Counted from the stretch's first letter, positions 1 to 9,842 are shown. The stretch: DNA of 38,621 nucleotides from Patescibacteria group bacterium (GCA_023379265.1 JAMCUI010000009.1:316908-355528), one strand, 5' to 3'. Notes: generated by a model not told the origin, from the sequence alone. Numbers and translations: made by a program.

Positions 1-148
1 AACTGACTTTAACATACTTTTTAGACTTAATATCTCCACATTTTTATATAAAAGATAAACAAATCCGTAACAATGAGAGAAGTCTATCGGACATAGTATT
101 TTCACAGGAGTGGAATTCTTACGTGGGATATTTGCATTTATATAAACG

Positions 149-1069
149 ATGACTGACACTCAATTATTCCATAAACAATTCAAAAGATTTAATAAAGTTG
201 TCATATGGGGGTTACGAAGTGTAAATAATACCTACCGTTATATCCAAGGTCATTTTTTTGAAACCTTAAGGAAATTGGAATACCCGGTAGTATGGGTGGA
301 TGACGAAATAAAAAATGGTGTTGTCATAAGTAATGGCGATTTGGTTATTTCGGCAAATGTCGGAGGAAATAATTTACCGATTAAAAAAGAAATCTTTTAT
401 TGCCTCCATAACTTTGACAGCGGGTTTTATAAAAATATAAGCGATAAGAGACGCATTGTGATACAGGTTTATACTAACGATGCTGAGAAAGGATGCGAAA
501 AATGGGACAAGGTTACATTTTTTGACAGGGAAAAACAGATATTATACCAGCCATGGGGAACCAATCTTCTGCCCGGCGAATTTTACGAACCTGTCTACAG
601 AAAGAGATCTCCACTGGCATTTTTCATAGGGAGTATCTGGGACAACTTGCGCCATCAAGGGAATATCAGGAAAATAAATGAGTTAAAGAAAGTTCTTAAA
701 AACAATAATCTGACGTTTATCCATCTTCAGGGAGTACCGGACTGGTGGAACGCCTTTTTAGTAAGAGCGTCAAGAATTGCCCCCGCAATTGCCGGGGAAT
801 GGCAGGAGAGGGTCAACTATTTACCCTGCCGGGTATTTAAGAACGTTTCTTACGGGCAAATAGCGGTCACAAATGTCAGAAAATTTCATGACTTATTTAA
901 GGGTTTCACAATAGACGGTAAAGACATAGAAGAACTTATTGGCAACGCTTTGCGCCTGAAAGCGAAAGATTATGTTGAACTCGTTTACGAGCAGCAGAAA
1001 GAGGTTAAGAAACATACTTATTTTCAAAGTTTACTAAACATTTCAAAAGCTTTTGCAGCTATAAATTAA
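149..1069 (+). CDS. Putative glycosyltransferase-like protein, family not recognised
   Basis: A 306-residue soluble protein with no signal peptide or membrane segment. I do not recognise a defined family. The C-terminal third has a pattern around RVFKNVSYGQIAVTN that recalls the 'R-x-FE-x-xACG' donor-side segment of CgeB-like GT-B glycosyltransferases, but the acidic residue is absent. The start is fixed by an in-frame TAA at 143-145 just upstream. No clear ribosome binding site is seen. The gene ends 5 bases before the GT11 gene, so it is probably co-transcribed and works on the same glycan. The 148 bases before it hold no gene I can support. Function is inferred mainly from context. Confidence 0.5.
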   Translation: MTDTQLFHKQFKRFNKVVIWGLRSVNNTYRYIQGHFFETLRKLEYPVVWVDDEIKNGVVISNGDLVISANVGGNNLPIKKEIFYCLHNFDSGFYKNISDKRRIVIQVYTNDAEKGCEKWDKVTFFDREKQILYQPWGTNLLPGEFYEPVYRKRSPLAFFIGSIWDNLRHQGNIRKINELKKVLKNNNLTFIHLQGVPDWWNAFLVRASRIAPAIAGEWQERVNYLPCRVFKNVSYGQIAVTNVRKFHDLFKGFTIDGKDIEELIGNALRLKAKDYVELVYEQQKEVKKHTYFQSLLNISKAFAAIN

Positions 1070-1074
1070 CCAGA

Positions 1075-1947
1075 ATGATTATTACCAGACTTATAGGAGG
1101 CTTGGGAAACCAAATGTTCCAATATGCTGCAGGACGCAGGCTGGCTCATGCCAGAGGTACCGTTCTTAAGCTTGATATTGTCGGATTTGAAGTTTACAAA
1201 CTCAGAAAATATGAGCTGGAATATTTCAGAATAAATTCAGAAATTGCTCAAAATAAGGAGCTTGATGTTTATAAATCAGCCAGATCTAAAGGTTTACTTC
1301 GTTTTGTGTATAAACTGGTCCCATCAATCGGACCTAAAGTGAATTTCTATTCAGAGAAAAGTTTTAATTTCAATAAAGAGATACTGAAGTTGTCGGAAAA
1401 CGCTTATCTTACTGGGTACTGGCAAAGCGAAAAATATTTTAAGGACATTGAAAAAATAATTAGACGCGAGTTTGAATTTAAGACAAGACCAGACAGAGGA
1501 AATAATCTATTACTGAAAAAGATAAGGTCTGTAAATTCGATAAGCATCCACGTGCGCCGTGGAGATTTAGTCACAAATCGGTCGACAAATAAATATCACG
1601 GAGTATGTCCAATCAGCTATTACTTGACAGCCTTAAAGATCATTTCAGAAAAAGTAAAAAATCCACATTTATTTATTTTTTCTGATGATATTCCTTGGGT
1701 GCGCCGGAATTTTAAGTTAAAACTGCCAGTTTATTTTGTGGAAAATAACCAGGGGGATCATTCCTATGAGGATCTTAGACTTATGCAAAACTGCAAACAT
1801 AATATAATTGCAAACAGTACCTTTTCCTGGTGGGCAGCTTGGTTAAATCCCAATAAGGGAAAGACGATAGTTGCTCCCAAAAAATGGTTTAATGAAAAAT
1901 CCATTGATACTAGTGATCTAATTCCTGAAGATTGGATAAAAATATAA
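1075..1947 (+). CDS. GT11 family alpha-1,2-fucosyltransferase-like protein
   Basis: A 290-residue protein expected to transfer fucose from GDP-fucose in an alpha-1,2 linkage to a galactose-type acceptor at the inner face of the membrane. The GT11 signatures are all present: GGLGNQMFQYAAGR at residues 8-21, the GDP-binding HVRRGD at 159-164, and STFSWWAAW near 248-256. Length matches bacterial GT11 enzymes such as WbgL or FutC. It lies 5 bases after the preceding gene and 5 bases before a GT2 gene. No gmd or fcl gene for making GDP-fucose is visible in the window, so donor supply must be encoded elsewhere, or the donor differs. Family call is firm; acceptor and exact linkage are inference. Confidence 0.88.
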   Translation: MIITRLIGGLGNQMFQYAAGRRLAHARGTVLKLDIVGFEVYKLRKYELEYFRINSEIAQNKELDVYKSARSKGLLRFVYKLVPSIGPKVNFYSEKSFNFNKEILKLSENAYLTGYWQSEKYFKDIEKIIRREFEFKTRPDRGNNLLLKKIRSVNSISIHVRRGDLVTNRSTNKYHGVCPISYYLTALKIISEKVKNPHLFIFSDDIPWVRRNFKLKLPVYFVENNQGDHSYEDLRLMQNCKHNIIANSTFSWWAAWLNPNKGKTIVAPKKWFNEKSIDTSDLIPEDWIKI

Positions 1948-1952
1948 CTCTT

Positions 1953-3014
1953 ATGAAAAATCCTCTAGTGACTGTATTTATGCCTGTTTATAACGGGCAA
2001 AGGTATATCCGAGAGTCAGTTGAAAGCATTCTTACCCAAACGTTTAAGGATTTTGAGCTTCTTATAGTTGATGATGCATCCACTGATAAAAGCGTAAGAA
2101 TAATTGAATCTTTTAACGATACGAGGATAAGACTGGTGAAAAATAAAAAACATTTGGGTTTAGCAAAGATAAGGCAGAAAGGCGTGGATTTGGCGAAAGG
2201 CAAATATATTGCCTTTTTGGATTGTGACGATATAGCACTTCCTCAACGGCTATCAAAACATGTATCCTATCTTGATTCTCATAAAGAAGTATATGTAGCC
2301 GGTTCTTGGGTAGAAATTATTGATGAGCAGGGAAAAAAAACCGGACAGGTCTGGCGTCATGCAGAATCTCCTGAATTGATAAAGGCAATACTGCTATTTA
2401 GGAATTGCATCTCACAGTCATCAGTTCTTCTGAGAAAAGAATGTTTTAATGCCGAGCATTATCGCGCCGACAACTGGCCTGCACCGGACTATGATTTGTG
2501 GATCAGGCTTGCTGGAAAATTTAAGATGATAAATATCCCTGCTGTATTAACGTATTACAGGAAGCATCCGCAAAACATGTCTGGGGATGCAAAAAAAGAG
2601 ATAGACGATTGTACCACTAAGATAATGAAGGAGAATTTGGGGAGATTGGACATTAATGTTTTACCACAGGAAGTAAGAATACACAGGCTACTTGAACCCG
2701 GACAGCAAAATTTATCTCTTCAGGAAATTAAAGCCATTGAAAAATGGCTATTGAAGCTGTCTGACTGCAATAGAAATATCGGACGGTATGATATTGATCT
2801 TTTTGACAGACTGCTCAAGGGTTATTGGTTCAAGGTGTGCTTGGGAAATTCATATAACGGGATGAAAGTTTTTGAGCGATATAGATTGTCTATGCTTTCC
2901 AGAAACACACGATGGGGAATTGCTAAACAATTTTTTTTAAGCTTATTCTGTTTTTTTAGGAAATCACGACTAGTAGACATTACGGCATATGAGATGACAA
3001 AATATTTTATATAA
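1953..3014 (+). CDS. GT2 family glycosyltransferase
   Basis: A 353-residue GT-A fold enzyme. Residues 1-110 carry the usual GT2 features: VTVFMPVYNG at the N-terminus, VDDASTDKS, and a metal-binding D90-C-D92-D93 in FLDCDD. An in-frame TTG at 1932 would extend it by seven residues into the upstream gene. I prefer the ATG at 1953 because the family fold begins directly after it and it lies 5 bases past the GT11 stop. The C-terminal 150 residues (mixed helical, basic) have no obvious domain. It most likely adds one sugar of the repeat unit at the cytoplasmic membrane face; donor and acceptor cannot be told from sequence. Confidence 0.88.
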   Translation: MKNPLVTVFMPVYNGQRYIRESVESILTQTFKDFELLIVDDASTDKSVRIIESFNDTRIRLVKNKKHLGLAKIRQKGVDLAKGKYIAFLDCDDIALPQRLSKHVSYLDSHKEVYVAGSWVEIIDEQGKKTGQVWRHAESPELIKAILLFRNCISQSSVLLRKECFNAEHYRADNWPAPDYDLWIRLAGKFKMINIPAVLTYYRKHPQNMSGDAKKEIDDCTTKIMKENLGRLDINVLPQEVRIHRLLEPGQQNLSLQEIKAIEKWLLKLSDCNRNIGRYDIDLFDRLLKGYWFKVCLGNSYNGMKVFERYRLSMLSRNTRWGIAKQFFLSLFCFFRKSRLVDITAYEMTKYFI

Positions 3015-3030
3015 ATATTAAATTGATAAC

Positions 3031-3951
3031 ATGAAAAACAAAATAAATCTCACTTTCAAGCAAGAGGATTTTATAAAGGATTTTAATGGTTTTCGTGATG
3101 CTGAATTATATATCCAGTATACGAATGAAGTCGGCGGATTCTCTAGTTATTTCCGCCAGAATTTTTTATATGATATTTTGCGCCGTTTATATTTGAAATA
3201 TATCGGTAATCCCAATGATGATGAAGTAGAAAAAATCCGGAATGAAGTATCAAGCAGGTGGGGAGAGATTAATCATATTACTTTGGGAAAATACCTTGAG
3301 AAAAGATTTAGTAACGACCATCTGCGAAAGCTTGAATATTCTTTTCTGGCAGATTGCATAAACAGGATAGGCATAGAAAGAAAGAAGATTATTGATATGG
3401 GCGGAGGTTTCAGTTTTTCAACTATTACCATAATGCTACTGGCTTCGGCGCATACTAAAGTATACTCCCTGGATGTTTTGGACTTTCCCCGAAAATCAAA
3501 AAATAATGTTTATTACATAGTGGGGGATTGCATGGAGACAAAACTGGCCGATAAATCAGTGGACGTGGTGACTTTAATATCAACATTGGAGCATATCGGT
3601 TTGGGACGCTACGGAGATCCGCTTGATCCAGACGGAGATGTTAGGACAATGAACGAAGCCAACAGAATACTGAAAAAAGGAGGGTATCTTATCCTAACTA
3701 TTCCTTATGGTTATCCTACTGTCGTATACAATCTTCACCGAGTGTATGATGAAAAGAGATTTACCAGACTTATTGAAGGGTTTACTCCCGTTGAAATAAA
3801 ATATTCTCTTTTTGGCCGCTATTGCAGTCAAAAGGATATTGAAGGTAAGAAAGTGAGTAAAGAAATTAAGGGATATTATACCGATGTAGAAGATGGTAAA
3901 AGAATGTATAATCCCCAGGGTGGAATACTGGTATTGTTAAGGAAAAAATGA
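3031..3951 (+). CDS. Class I SAM-dependent methyltransferase
   Basis: A 306-residue protein with a Rossmann-type methyltransferase core. Motif I is IIDMGGGFSFS around residues 110-121. An acidic strand-2 end follows (YSLDVLD), then GDCMETKLADKSVDVVTLISTLEHIG, a typical motif II/III stretch with the 'EH' seen in methyltransf_11/25 members, and the LKKGGYLILTIPYG motif. It sits between a GT2 gene and the GT10 gene and overlaps the latter by ATGA, so translation is probably coupled. It may O-methylate a sugar, perhaps a deoxyhexose, in the same glycan; that substrate is inference from position only. Confidence 0.8.
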   Translation: MKNKINLTFKQEDFIKDFNGFRDAELYIQYTNEVGGFSSYFRQNFLYDILRRLYLKYIGNPNDDEVEKIRNEVSSRWGEINHITLGKYLEKRFSNDHLRKLEYSFLADCINRIGIERKKIIDMGGGFSFSTITIMLLASAHTKVYSLDVLDFPRKSKNNVYYIVGDCMETKLADKSVDVVTLISTLEHIGLGRYGDPLDPDGDVRTMNEANRILKKGGYLILTIPYGYPTVVYNLHRVYDEKRFTRLIEGFTPVEIKYSLFGRYCSQKDIEGKKVSKEIKGYYTDVEDGKRMYNPQGGILVLLRKK

Positions 3952-4889
3952 TTTTAGTAAGAATAATAAAGAATTGGGATTATCCTGATATCTTCAGGCA
4001 GTCACCCGGAGGAAAAGGAATTTGGGACAACGTCCGGTTTGTCACAGAAGAAATTTCTGACTGCGATTACGTAATTGTCTCCAATTATTCCCGGGAAAAG
4101 TATAGAATTTTGTGTCCGAAAGAAAATGTCTGGTCACTCCAGCAGGAGCCGCCAAATGAATATTTCCGCATGAGACATAAAGCACATGAGGTTTACAGAA
4201 GAGTTTTTACTACCGACCGAACTTTGAGGGGAGAGAGATTTACCCATACACAGCCTGCCTTACCATGGCATATTGATAAAACTTATGATGAGCTGGTAAA
4301 AATTAAATCAGCGCCAAAAACAAAAGTTCTATCTATGATTACAACCAATAAAAAAAATTTTCAGGGCCACAGGGAAAGGATGTCATTTCTTGAAAAAATA
4401 AAAAATAAAGTTGATTTTGATCTTTATGGTTATGGGTTTCATCCTATAAGAGATAAATGGGATGCACTCTATCAATATAAGTATTCTTTGGCTATTGAAA
4501 ATTTTTCTTGTTCCGATTATTGGTCTGAAAAAATTGCCGATTGCTTTCTTTCATATACTATGCCGATATATTACGGCTGTACCAATTTATCCCACTACTT
4601 TCCCGAAGAATCGTTTGTGCAGATTAATATAAATGATAAGAATGTTATAGATAAGGTTTCTAAAGTTGTACAGAGTAACCTTTGGGAAAAACGCAAAGAA
4701 GCTATCGCATACGCCAGGAGATTAATTCTTACGAAATACCAGTTTTTCCCGTTTATGGTAAAACAAATAAAAAATTGGGAAAGTAAAACTCAAAATGACA
4801 AGCTGGTTAAGGAGTATATAACGATTCCGAATGAGGAGACTTTGTTGACCCGTCTGTCTGGTGCCATACGTCAAAAATTGGTTAAATGA
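3948..4889 (+). CDS. GT10 family (alpha-1,3/1,4-fucosyltransferase-like) protein
   Basis: A 313-residue protein with the C-terminal hallmark of GT10 fucosyltransferases: YKYSLAIENFSCSDYW at residues 177-192, then SEKIADCF, and MPIYYG at 205-210. This corresponds to the family pattern YKFxLxFENSxxxDYxTEK...PVxxG, in which E184-N185 and E194-K195 contribute to GDP-fucose binding. The N-terminal part (residues 1-120) is divergent, as is usual for bacterial members. The start overlaps the methyltransferase stop by ATGA. With the GT11 gene two genes upstream, it suggests a glycan that may carry two fucose (or similar GDP-deoxyhexose) branches. Linkage and acceptor are not determinable here. Confidence 0.82.
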   Translation: MILVRIIKNWDYPDIFRQSPGGKGIWDNVRFVTEEISDCDYVIVSNYSREKYRILCPKENVWSLQQEPPNEYFRMRHKAHEVYRRVFTTDRTLRGERFTHTQPALPWHIDKTYDELVKIKSAPKTKVLSMITTNKKNFQGHRERMSFLEKIKNKVDFDLYGYGFHPIRDKWDALYQYKYSLAIENFSCSDYWSEKIADCFLSYTMPIYYGCTNLSHYFPEESFVQININDKNVIDKVSKVVQSNLWEKRKEAIAYARRLILTKYQFFPFMVKQIKNWESKTQNDKLVKEYITIPNEETLLTRLSGAIRQKLVK

Positions 4890-4935
4890 GCAATATGCAC
4901 TAGGCAAAAACCTCTGAATCTACTAAAATTTAGCA

Positions 4936-5892
4936 ATGAAACGAAATTCCAACATGCTTTTATCCGTAATTATATGTACTTATAACAGGTCAGAATTGTT
5001 ATCGCAGGCTTTGGGAAGTTTGATCTGTCAGACGTTGGAGAAGAAAAGTTACGAAATTGTAGTGGTAAATAACGGGTCAACAGACAATACCAGTGATGTT
5101 GTCAGGTCGGTTCAAAGACGATACAAGAATCATATTATCAACTTGATTGAGGAAAAAAGATTGGGATTGGGCATAGCACGGAATACAGGGCTTTTAAGAG
5201 CAAAAGGAAAATATGTCACTTTTCTTGATGATGACGCAAAAGCCGATCCCAACTGGCTTCAGGAATCGCTTAGGATTTTTGAAAATATAAAACCTGTTCC
5301 TTTGGTAGTTGGAGGGCAAATTATACCTTTTTATTCCAGACAAAAACCCCCATGGTTTTCAGACCGTTATGAGGCAGATTTCAAAGGGAACAAATCCAGA
5401 TATTTGCACAAAGGTGAGTCTTTTTCGGGATCCAATATGGTTGTAGAGAAAAAGACATTATTGCAATACGGAGGGTTTGAAGAAAACGTGGGAATGAAAG
5501 GTAACATATTGTCAGTGGGTGAGGAAACGGGATTTTTTGAGAGAGTTTGGGATAAATCTGAATTAGAGAAAATCTTTTACTACTGTCCAGATCTGAAGGT
5601 TTACCACCTAGTGCCCCCAAATAAAACAAGAGTAGTGTACAGACTGAAAAGATATTTTGTTTCAGGTCAGTCTTCTTGCGTCAGATATGGTAAAAAAAAG
5701 TATACGGAAAGGCTTATTTATGTATCAAAATCAATAGGATTTCTGATTTTGAGTCTAATCAAAATAATATTTCCTCCTGTTTACTCTTTTTCTTTTCAAG
5801 GATGGATAGTAGAAAGGTTGGGCCCGGTGGCCTGGTGTCTGGGTTTTTTATCACATTTTTCTGGCTTATCAATAAAAGTAAATCAGAGTTAA
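4936..5892 (+). CDS. GT2 family glycosyltransferase
   Basis: A 318-residue GT-A enzyme: LSVIICTYNRSE near residue 9, VVVNNGSTDNT at 43-52, IARNTGL, and a catalytic metal site FLDDDA with D98-D100. The acidic GEETGFFERV segment in the C-terminal half fits the general-base region of GT2 enzymes. A second ATG seven codons in (4954) would also preserve the fold, so the first six residues are uncertain. A hydrophobic stretch near residues 254-285 may be an amphipathic or re-entrant membrane contact. It follows the GT10 gene after 46 bases of apparently empty sequence. The sugar is not predictable. Confidence 0.86.
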   Translation: MKRNSNMLLSVIICTYNRSELLSQALGSLICQTLEKKSYEIVVVNNGSTDNTSDVVRSVQRRYKNHIINLIEEKRLGLGIARNTGLLRAKGKYVTFLDDDAKADPNWLQESLRIFENIKPVPLVVGGQIIPFYSRQKPPWFSDRYEADFKGNKSRYLHKGESFSGSNMVVEKKTLLQYGGFEENVGMKGNILSVGEETGFFERVWDKSELEKIFYYCPDLKVYHLVPPNKTRVVYRLKRYFVSGQSSCVRYGKKKYTERLIYVSKSIGFLILSLIKIIFPPVYSFSFQGWIVERLGPVAWCLGFLSHFSGLSIKVNQS

Positions 5893-5905
5893 ATTTAATT
5901 CGTTT

Positions 5906-8242
5906 ATGGAAAACTTTCTAACTGTTCTTATACCAGTGACGTTTATTTTTGGAGCCTACCCAATTATTAATAATATTTCACTTTTAAAGAAGTTATCAAC
6001 TCTAAAGAAACTCTGTTTATCTCTTTTAGCCACGACATCATTTACTATTATTTTTCTAAGTTTCTGGGGAATACTATTTTCTAGAGGATTTATTGCCGTA
6101 TCCAGATTGTTATTCTTACTTTTGGTTATTTTGACAATAGTTGCTCTTAGAAATCTAATAATGTCGGAATTCAGTCAAAAATTGGTTAAAACAGAAGTAA
6201 AGAAAAGGATAGTGAAAGGATCAATAGTAACACATTTGTTAATTATTCTCTTTGTGTTGATATTTTTGTTGATTTTTGCCGTAAGGCCGGTAGTTGATAG
6301 TGATGTCGTTGACAGTTATTTACCTTTAGCAAGATCCATAATCAAGATTGACCGCATTCCAGCATATAATTATTACGACGGCAGTCCTTTTGCTATTCCA
6401 CCCGTTGGAGAACCGACTTTATTTGCGTATTATTATGCCGTTTCAGGCAATATTACCGGCGAGGTTTTCAGATTCATAAACATTCCCTATTTTCTGGGGT
6501 TTTTGCTGCTCAGTTATTTTATATTTAATCTATTCATTCAGGAAGAATATTCCCTTCTGGGTGTGCTTGTAGTTTTGATAATTCCCTTTTTGGAAGTCTT
6601 TATATTTGAAGCCGGATTTTATCCCGATTTCGTTTTTGCTTTTTTGGCAATATTCTGTTTTTGGTTTATGTTGGAATCTTTCCTTGATGGGAAGAGACAA
6701 TCGTGGTTGATGTATTTTTTATTAGGTTTATCGTTGGGAGCGTCCCTTTTACTTAAATATCAGGCTGTTTTCATTTATTCACTGGTTTTTGGGTTAGGTT
6801 TGTTCCGGTACTTTCAGGGGAAACGGAAGATTCTTTACTTATCAGTTCCTTTTATCCCCTTTCTTCTGAAAATATTTTTCCAGGGGGAACCCTATGCAGT
6901 ACCTCAAGGTTTTGCCTCAATGATTTTTTTAATTATTTTGCTGTTTATGGCTCTTCTTTCATTAAGAATAAATGTTTCTGGTGTGACGAAAGATTTTTCC
7001 AGATTGGTTGTCGCCTCTGTTATTTCCTTATCCGGTTTTATTTTTACTTTGAGAAATTACTTATACTTCGGCAATTTTACTTCTCAAAAGGTAAGTTTTA
7101 ACTGGGCTTCAAGTGTGGGTGAATCAATTGGCGTGGCGACAAAGGGCGGCATACCATTTGAAGTATTGACAGTAATTTTCGGATCTTCTTTGGCAGTCTT
7201 CTGGCTTTTGCCAAAAATAGCAGGATATACAAAAGGATTATTTTCCCGGAGAAAATTTTTACCCTTATTTATTCTCTCGGTCTGGTATAGCTGGTGGGTA
7301 CTTTTTTTGGGTGCGGCTGATTCCAAATGGCTTTTTCCTGTCATACCCTTTTTAGCTCTTGTTATTATTGACGGTTTGAGAAAGTTGTTTATGAATAAAC
7401 GGATGGTGGAAAATATCGTTTACGCAGGAGTTTTTTTTCATCTTTTATCGTCAAAATTTCTGTTATGGAATCTGTGGACGTATTCATTGGGTAGTAATAC
7501 GTTGAGGCAATCCGTACAAAAATATACAGGGAGTAAAGGGATTACGGAAATGTTAGCTCCCCAGCTGAAGTCACATTTTTGGGGGATAATTAAAATACCA
7601 AATCACATAATAAAGATTATTCTTAGATCACTCTATATTTTAGCAGCCAGAGTACCTATTCATTCCACTGATATTCCATTAATAATCATATTGACGTTTG
7701 TATTATCCATAGGTATTGTATTTGTCGGATTGTTTTCAGATAAGCTTAAATTGAGAATTGTCATACCGACCTTAATAGTAGTTGCATACGGCTACGTATT
7801 TATAGTTGTTTCCGGAGGCCTTAATTTGAGAAATTTTGCCAAGAAGGAGCAAAATCTTCTTTTTGATTACTGGGGTCAAAGTACAAACGTGGTTCCTTAT
7901 TTACTTATCCATTCACATATTTCGGATAGGATAGCGGTATTTAGCACTCCTTCCGGTCTTTCCTATTATACCGGATTGCAAACTTATAATATGGAATACG
8001 GAGGAGGTCTGGCATTGTTTTATCCCGTGTTTGAGTCCGAAAATCTGTCCGATATTTACCGGTTTTACAAAAAAAATCATATCAGGTATGTTCTAGTAAA
8101 TACTTATGGAACTTCGGAAGCAATGTTTCGTAGGTTGAAGGATAAAACAAAAATATTTGATATCCTGGAAAATAAGGAATACGCCAAAAAGGTAATACGT
8201 CCCAATAGTAACGTATATTGGGAAATGTATGAAATTATATAA
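5906..8242 (+). CDS. Large polytopic membrane protein, putative GT-C fold glycosyltransferase
   Basis: A 778-residue integral membrane protein with well over ten hydrophobic helices. The first large extracytoplasmic loop contains RPVVDSDVVDSYLPL around residues 127-141, with D131, D133 and D136. Such an acidic motif after the first membrane segments is the usual active-site signature of GT-C enzymes that use polyprenyl-phosphate sugars. The last 150 residues form a soluble domain, again as in GT39/GT83-like proteins. It is the first of three adjacent large membrane proteins and overlaps the next gene by 14 bases. It would act on the outer face of the membrane. Exact family and sugar are unknown. 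Confidence 0.65.
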   Translation: MENFLTVLIPVTFIFGAYPIINNISLLKKLSTLKKLCLSLLATTSFTIIFLSFWGILFSRGFIAVSRLLFLLLVILTIVALRNLIMSEFSQKLVKTEVKKRIVKGSIVTHLLIILFVLIFLLIFAVRPVVDSDVVDSYLPLARSIIKIDRIPAYNYYDGSPFAIPPVGEPTLFAYYYAVSGNITGEVFRFINIPYFLGFLLLSYFIFNLFIQEEYSLLGVLVVLIIPFLEVFIFEAGFYPDFVFAFLAIFCFWFMLESFLDGKRQSWLMYFLLGLSLGASLLLKYQAVFIYSLVFGLGLFRYFQGKRKILYLSVPFIPFLLKIFFQGEPYAVPQGFASMIFLIILLFMALLSLRINVSGVTKDFSRLVVASVISLSGFIFTLRNYLYFGNFTSQKVSFNWASSVGESIGVATKGGIPFEVLTVIFGSSLAVFWLLPKIAGYTKGLFSRRKFLPLFILSVWYSWWVLFLGAADSKWLFPVIPFLALVIIDGLRKLFMNKRMVENIVYAGVFFHLLSSKFLLWNLWTYSLGSNTLRQSVQKYTGSKGITEMLAPQLKSHFWGIIKIPNHIIKIILRSLYILAARVPIHSTDIPLIIILTFVLSIGIVFVGLFSDKLKLRIVIPTLIVVAYGYVFIVVSGGLNLRNFAKKEQNLLFDYWGQSTNVVPYLLIHSHISDRIAVFSTPSGLSYYTGLQTYNMEYGGGLALFYPVFESENLSDIYRFYKKNHIRYVLVNTYGTSEAMFRRLKDKTKIFDILENKEYAKKVIRPNSNVYWEMYEII

Positions 8243-9842
8243 GATTGTTGTCAATACGATAAATAAAGTGAAGGATAAAACTCTTTTAATCTTTTTTGTG
8301 CTTGTAATACTAAATGCATTAGTGTGGGTGACCATTGTTCCCATATGGCAGTTTCCTGATGAACAGGCGCATTTTGGCCAAGTGACGTTTGTCGCTCAAA
8401 AAGGCAGGAATCCCGGTTACACAGAGAAATACAATCTCAGTAAAGAGATTTATGTTTCAGAGCAGCTCTTGGGTACTGTGCGCGACAAATCCGGAAATAA
8501 CAGATTTACATTCCATCCTGATTATAAAATCGAATATACAAATTCCTTTCAAGGGAAGTATGAAGCCAGTATATCCGCTTTGGTAAACACAGGTGCCCAA
8601 TCCGCATTTGTCCATCGTGAGTCGACCATTTATCCCATACTTTATTATTTTCCTGCCAGTTTGGTTTATAAAATTTTCCAGGGATATAGTTTGTTTGTCA
8701 GGGTTTATGCTGTACGTCTGTGGTCAATTTTGGTTTTCGCAAGCACGGTTTATCTGACATATAGGATTGGTGCCCTTTTTTTTCCAAAAGATAAGTTAAG
8801 TACCGTAACTTTGGCGATGTTAGTTGCATTTCAACCAATGATGGTTTTTGCCAATGTTGGAGTCAACAGTGATTCATTGGGTAATTTCCTTTTTACGCTT
8901 TTTATTCTACTTGTTTCAGATGTGCTTCTAAAAGGATTATCTTCCAGAAAACTGTTTGCCCTCTTGGTAACTGTATTTCTTTCTGTCTATACCAAGCCGC
9001 AATTTATTGTAATGATCCCAGTTATTTTGGTTTTATTGGTTTGGATTTTCTGTTGGGATATGAGGAAATTTTGGCGTCATTCAATTATTACTCCATTTTT
9101 TCTTTTGGCTACCTCATTAATTGTATTAATTTTATACATTAAAAGTTCAATATCAGTACAGATATCTGTTTTTATACAGAAATTAAATCCGACCAGTTAT
9201 CTTAAGTTTTTCCGCGGATATACCATTCCTCATACTTATAGAGAAGTATTGCCCTGGTACTGGGGAATTTATGATTGGCTTGGTGTTACGTATCCGAGAA
9301 TTGTTCACAGAATTATAAATGTCGTTTTAGCAATCTCTCTTTTAGGATTTGGAATCTATCTAATAAGTATTTTCCGCAAGGGTAAATGGCATGAGAGAAA
9401 TGTACAGGCTGTATTTTTTTTGATTTTTATCAATCTGATTTTCTATATAGGTGTTTCATCATATGATTGGATGTCCTGGTATACATCGGGATTCCAGCTG
9501 GGGGTACAGGGCAGGTACTTTTTTCCGTTGATATCTTCTGATATGCTTTTTCTCCTTATCGGAATAAAATCTATTGTTCCGTCCAAATCCGAGTGGCAAA
9601 ATAAAGCGATCAAACTGGCGGCAAATTTGATGATATTACTGGATATATTTGCTTTATGTACAGTAGCAAAGATATATTACAGTCTTTCAGATATGAAGAC
9701 TTTTTTGCTTCAGGTCAGTCAATATAAACCGACACTGTTGAAGGGGAACGGGATTATTTTCTTGTTTGGGTTATATATTATCTGTATGGGATTATTTCTG
9801 ATAAAATATAACAGTTATTCGAATGATAAAAAAGCTGTATAA
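8229..9842 (+). CDS. DUF2142-like polytopic membrane protein, probable GT-C type
   Basis: A 537-residue multi-pass membrane protein. Directly after the first membrane helix comes WQFPDEQAHFGQ (P43, D44, E45, H48, F49), which matches the 'PxDExAHF' signature of DUF2142 membrane proteins found in polysaccharide clusters and thought to be GT-C-like. The ATG at 8229 overlaps the upstream stop by 14 bases, and the end overlaps the next gene by 20 bases, so the three membrane proteins are probably translated together. The acidic D-E pair is the likely catalytic element. Biochemical function of DUF2142 is not established as far as I know. Confidence 0.65.
   Translation: MKLYKIVVNTINKVKDKTLLIFFVLVILNALVWVTIVPIWQFPDEQAHFGQVTFVAQKGRNPGYTEKYNLSKEIYVSEQLLGTVRDKSGNNRFTFHPDYKIEYTNSFQGKYEASISALVNTGAQSAFVHRESTIYPILYYFPASLVYKIFQGYSLFVRVYAVRLWSILVFASTVYLTYRIGALFFPKDKLSTVTLAMLVAFQPMMVFANVGVNSDSLGNFLFTLFILLVSDVLLKGLSSRKLFALLVTVFLSVYTKPQFIVMIPVILVLLVWIFCWDMRKFWRHSIITPFFLLATSLIVLILYIKSSISVQISVFIQKLNPTSYLKFFRGYTIPHTYREVLPWYWGIYDWLGVTYPRIVHRIINVVLAISLLGFGIYLISIFRKGKWHERNVQAVFFLIFINLIFYIGVSSYDWMSWYTSGFQLGVQGRYFFPLISSDMLFLLIGIKSIVPSKSEWQNKAIKLAANLMILLDIFALCTVAKIYYSLSDMKTFLLQVSQYKPTLLKGNGIIFLFGLYIICMGLFLIKYNSYSNDKKAV

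Noticed and set aside
71-145. Tail of an upstream gene ending at the TAA at 143-145.
   Set aside because: That frame is closed by a TGA at 74-76, leaving only about 22 codons; no protein likeness.
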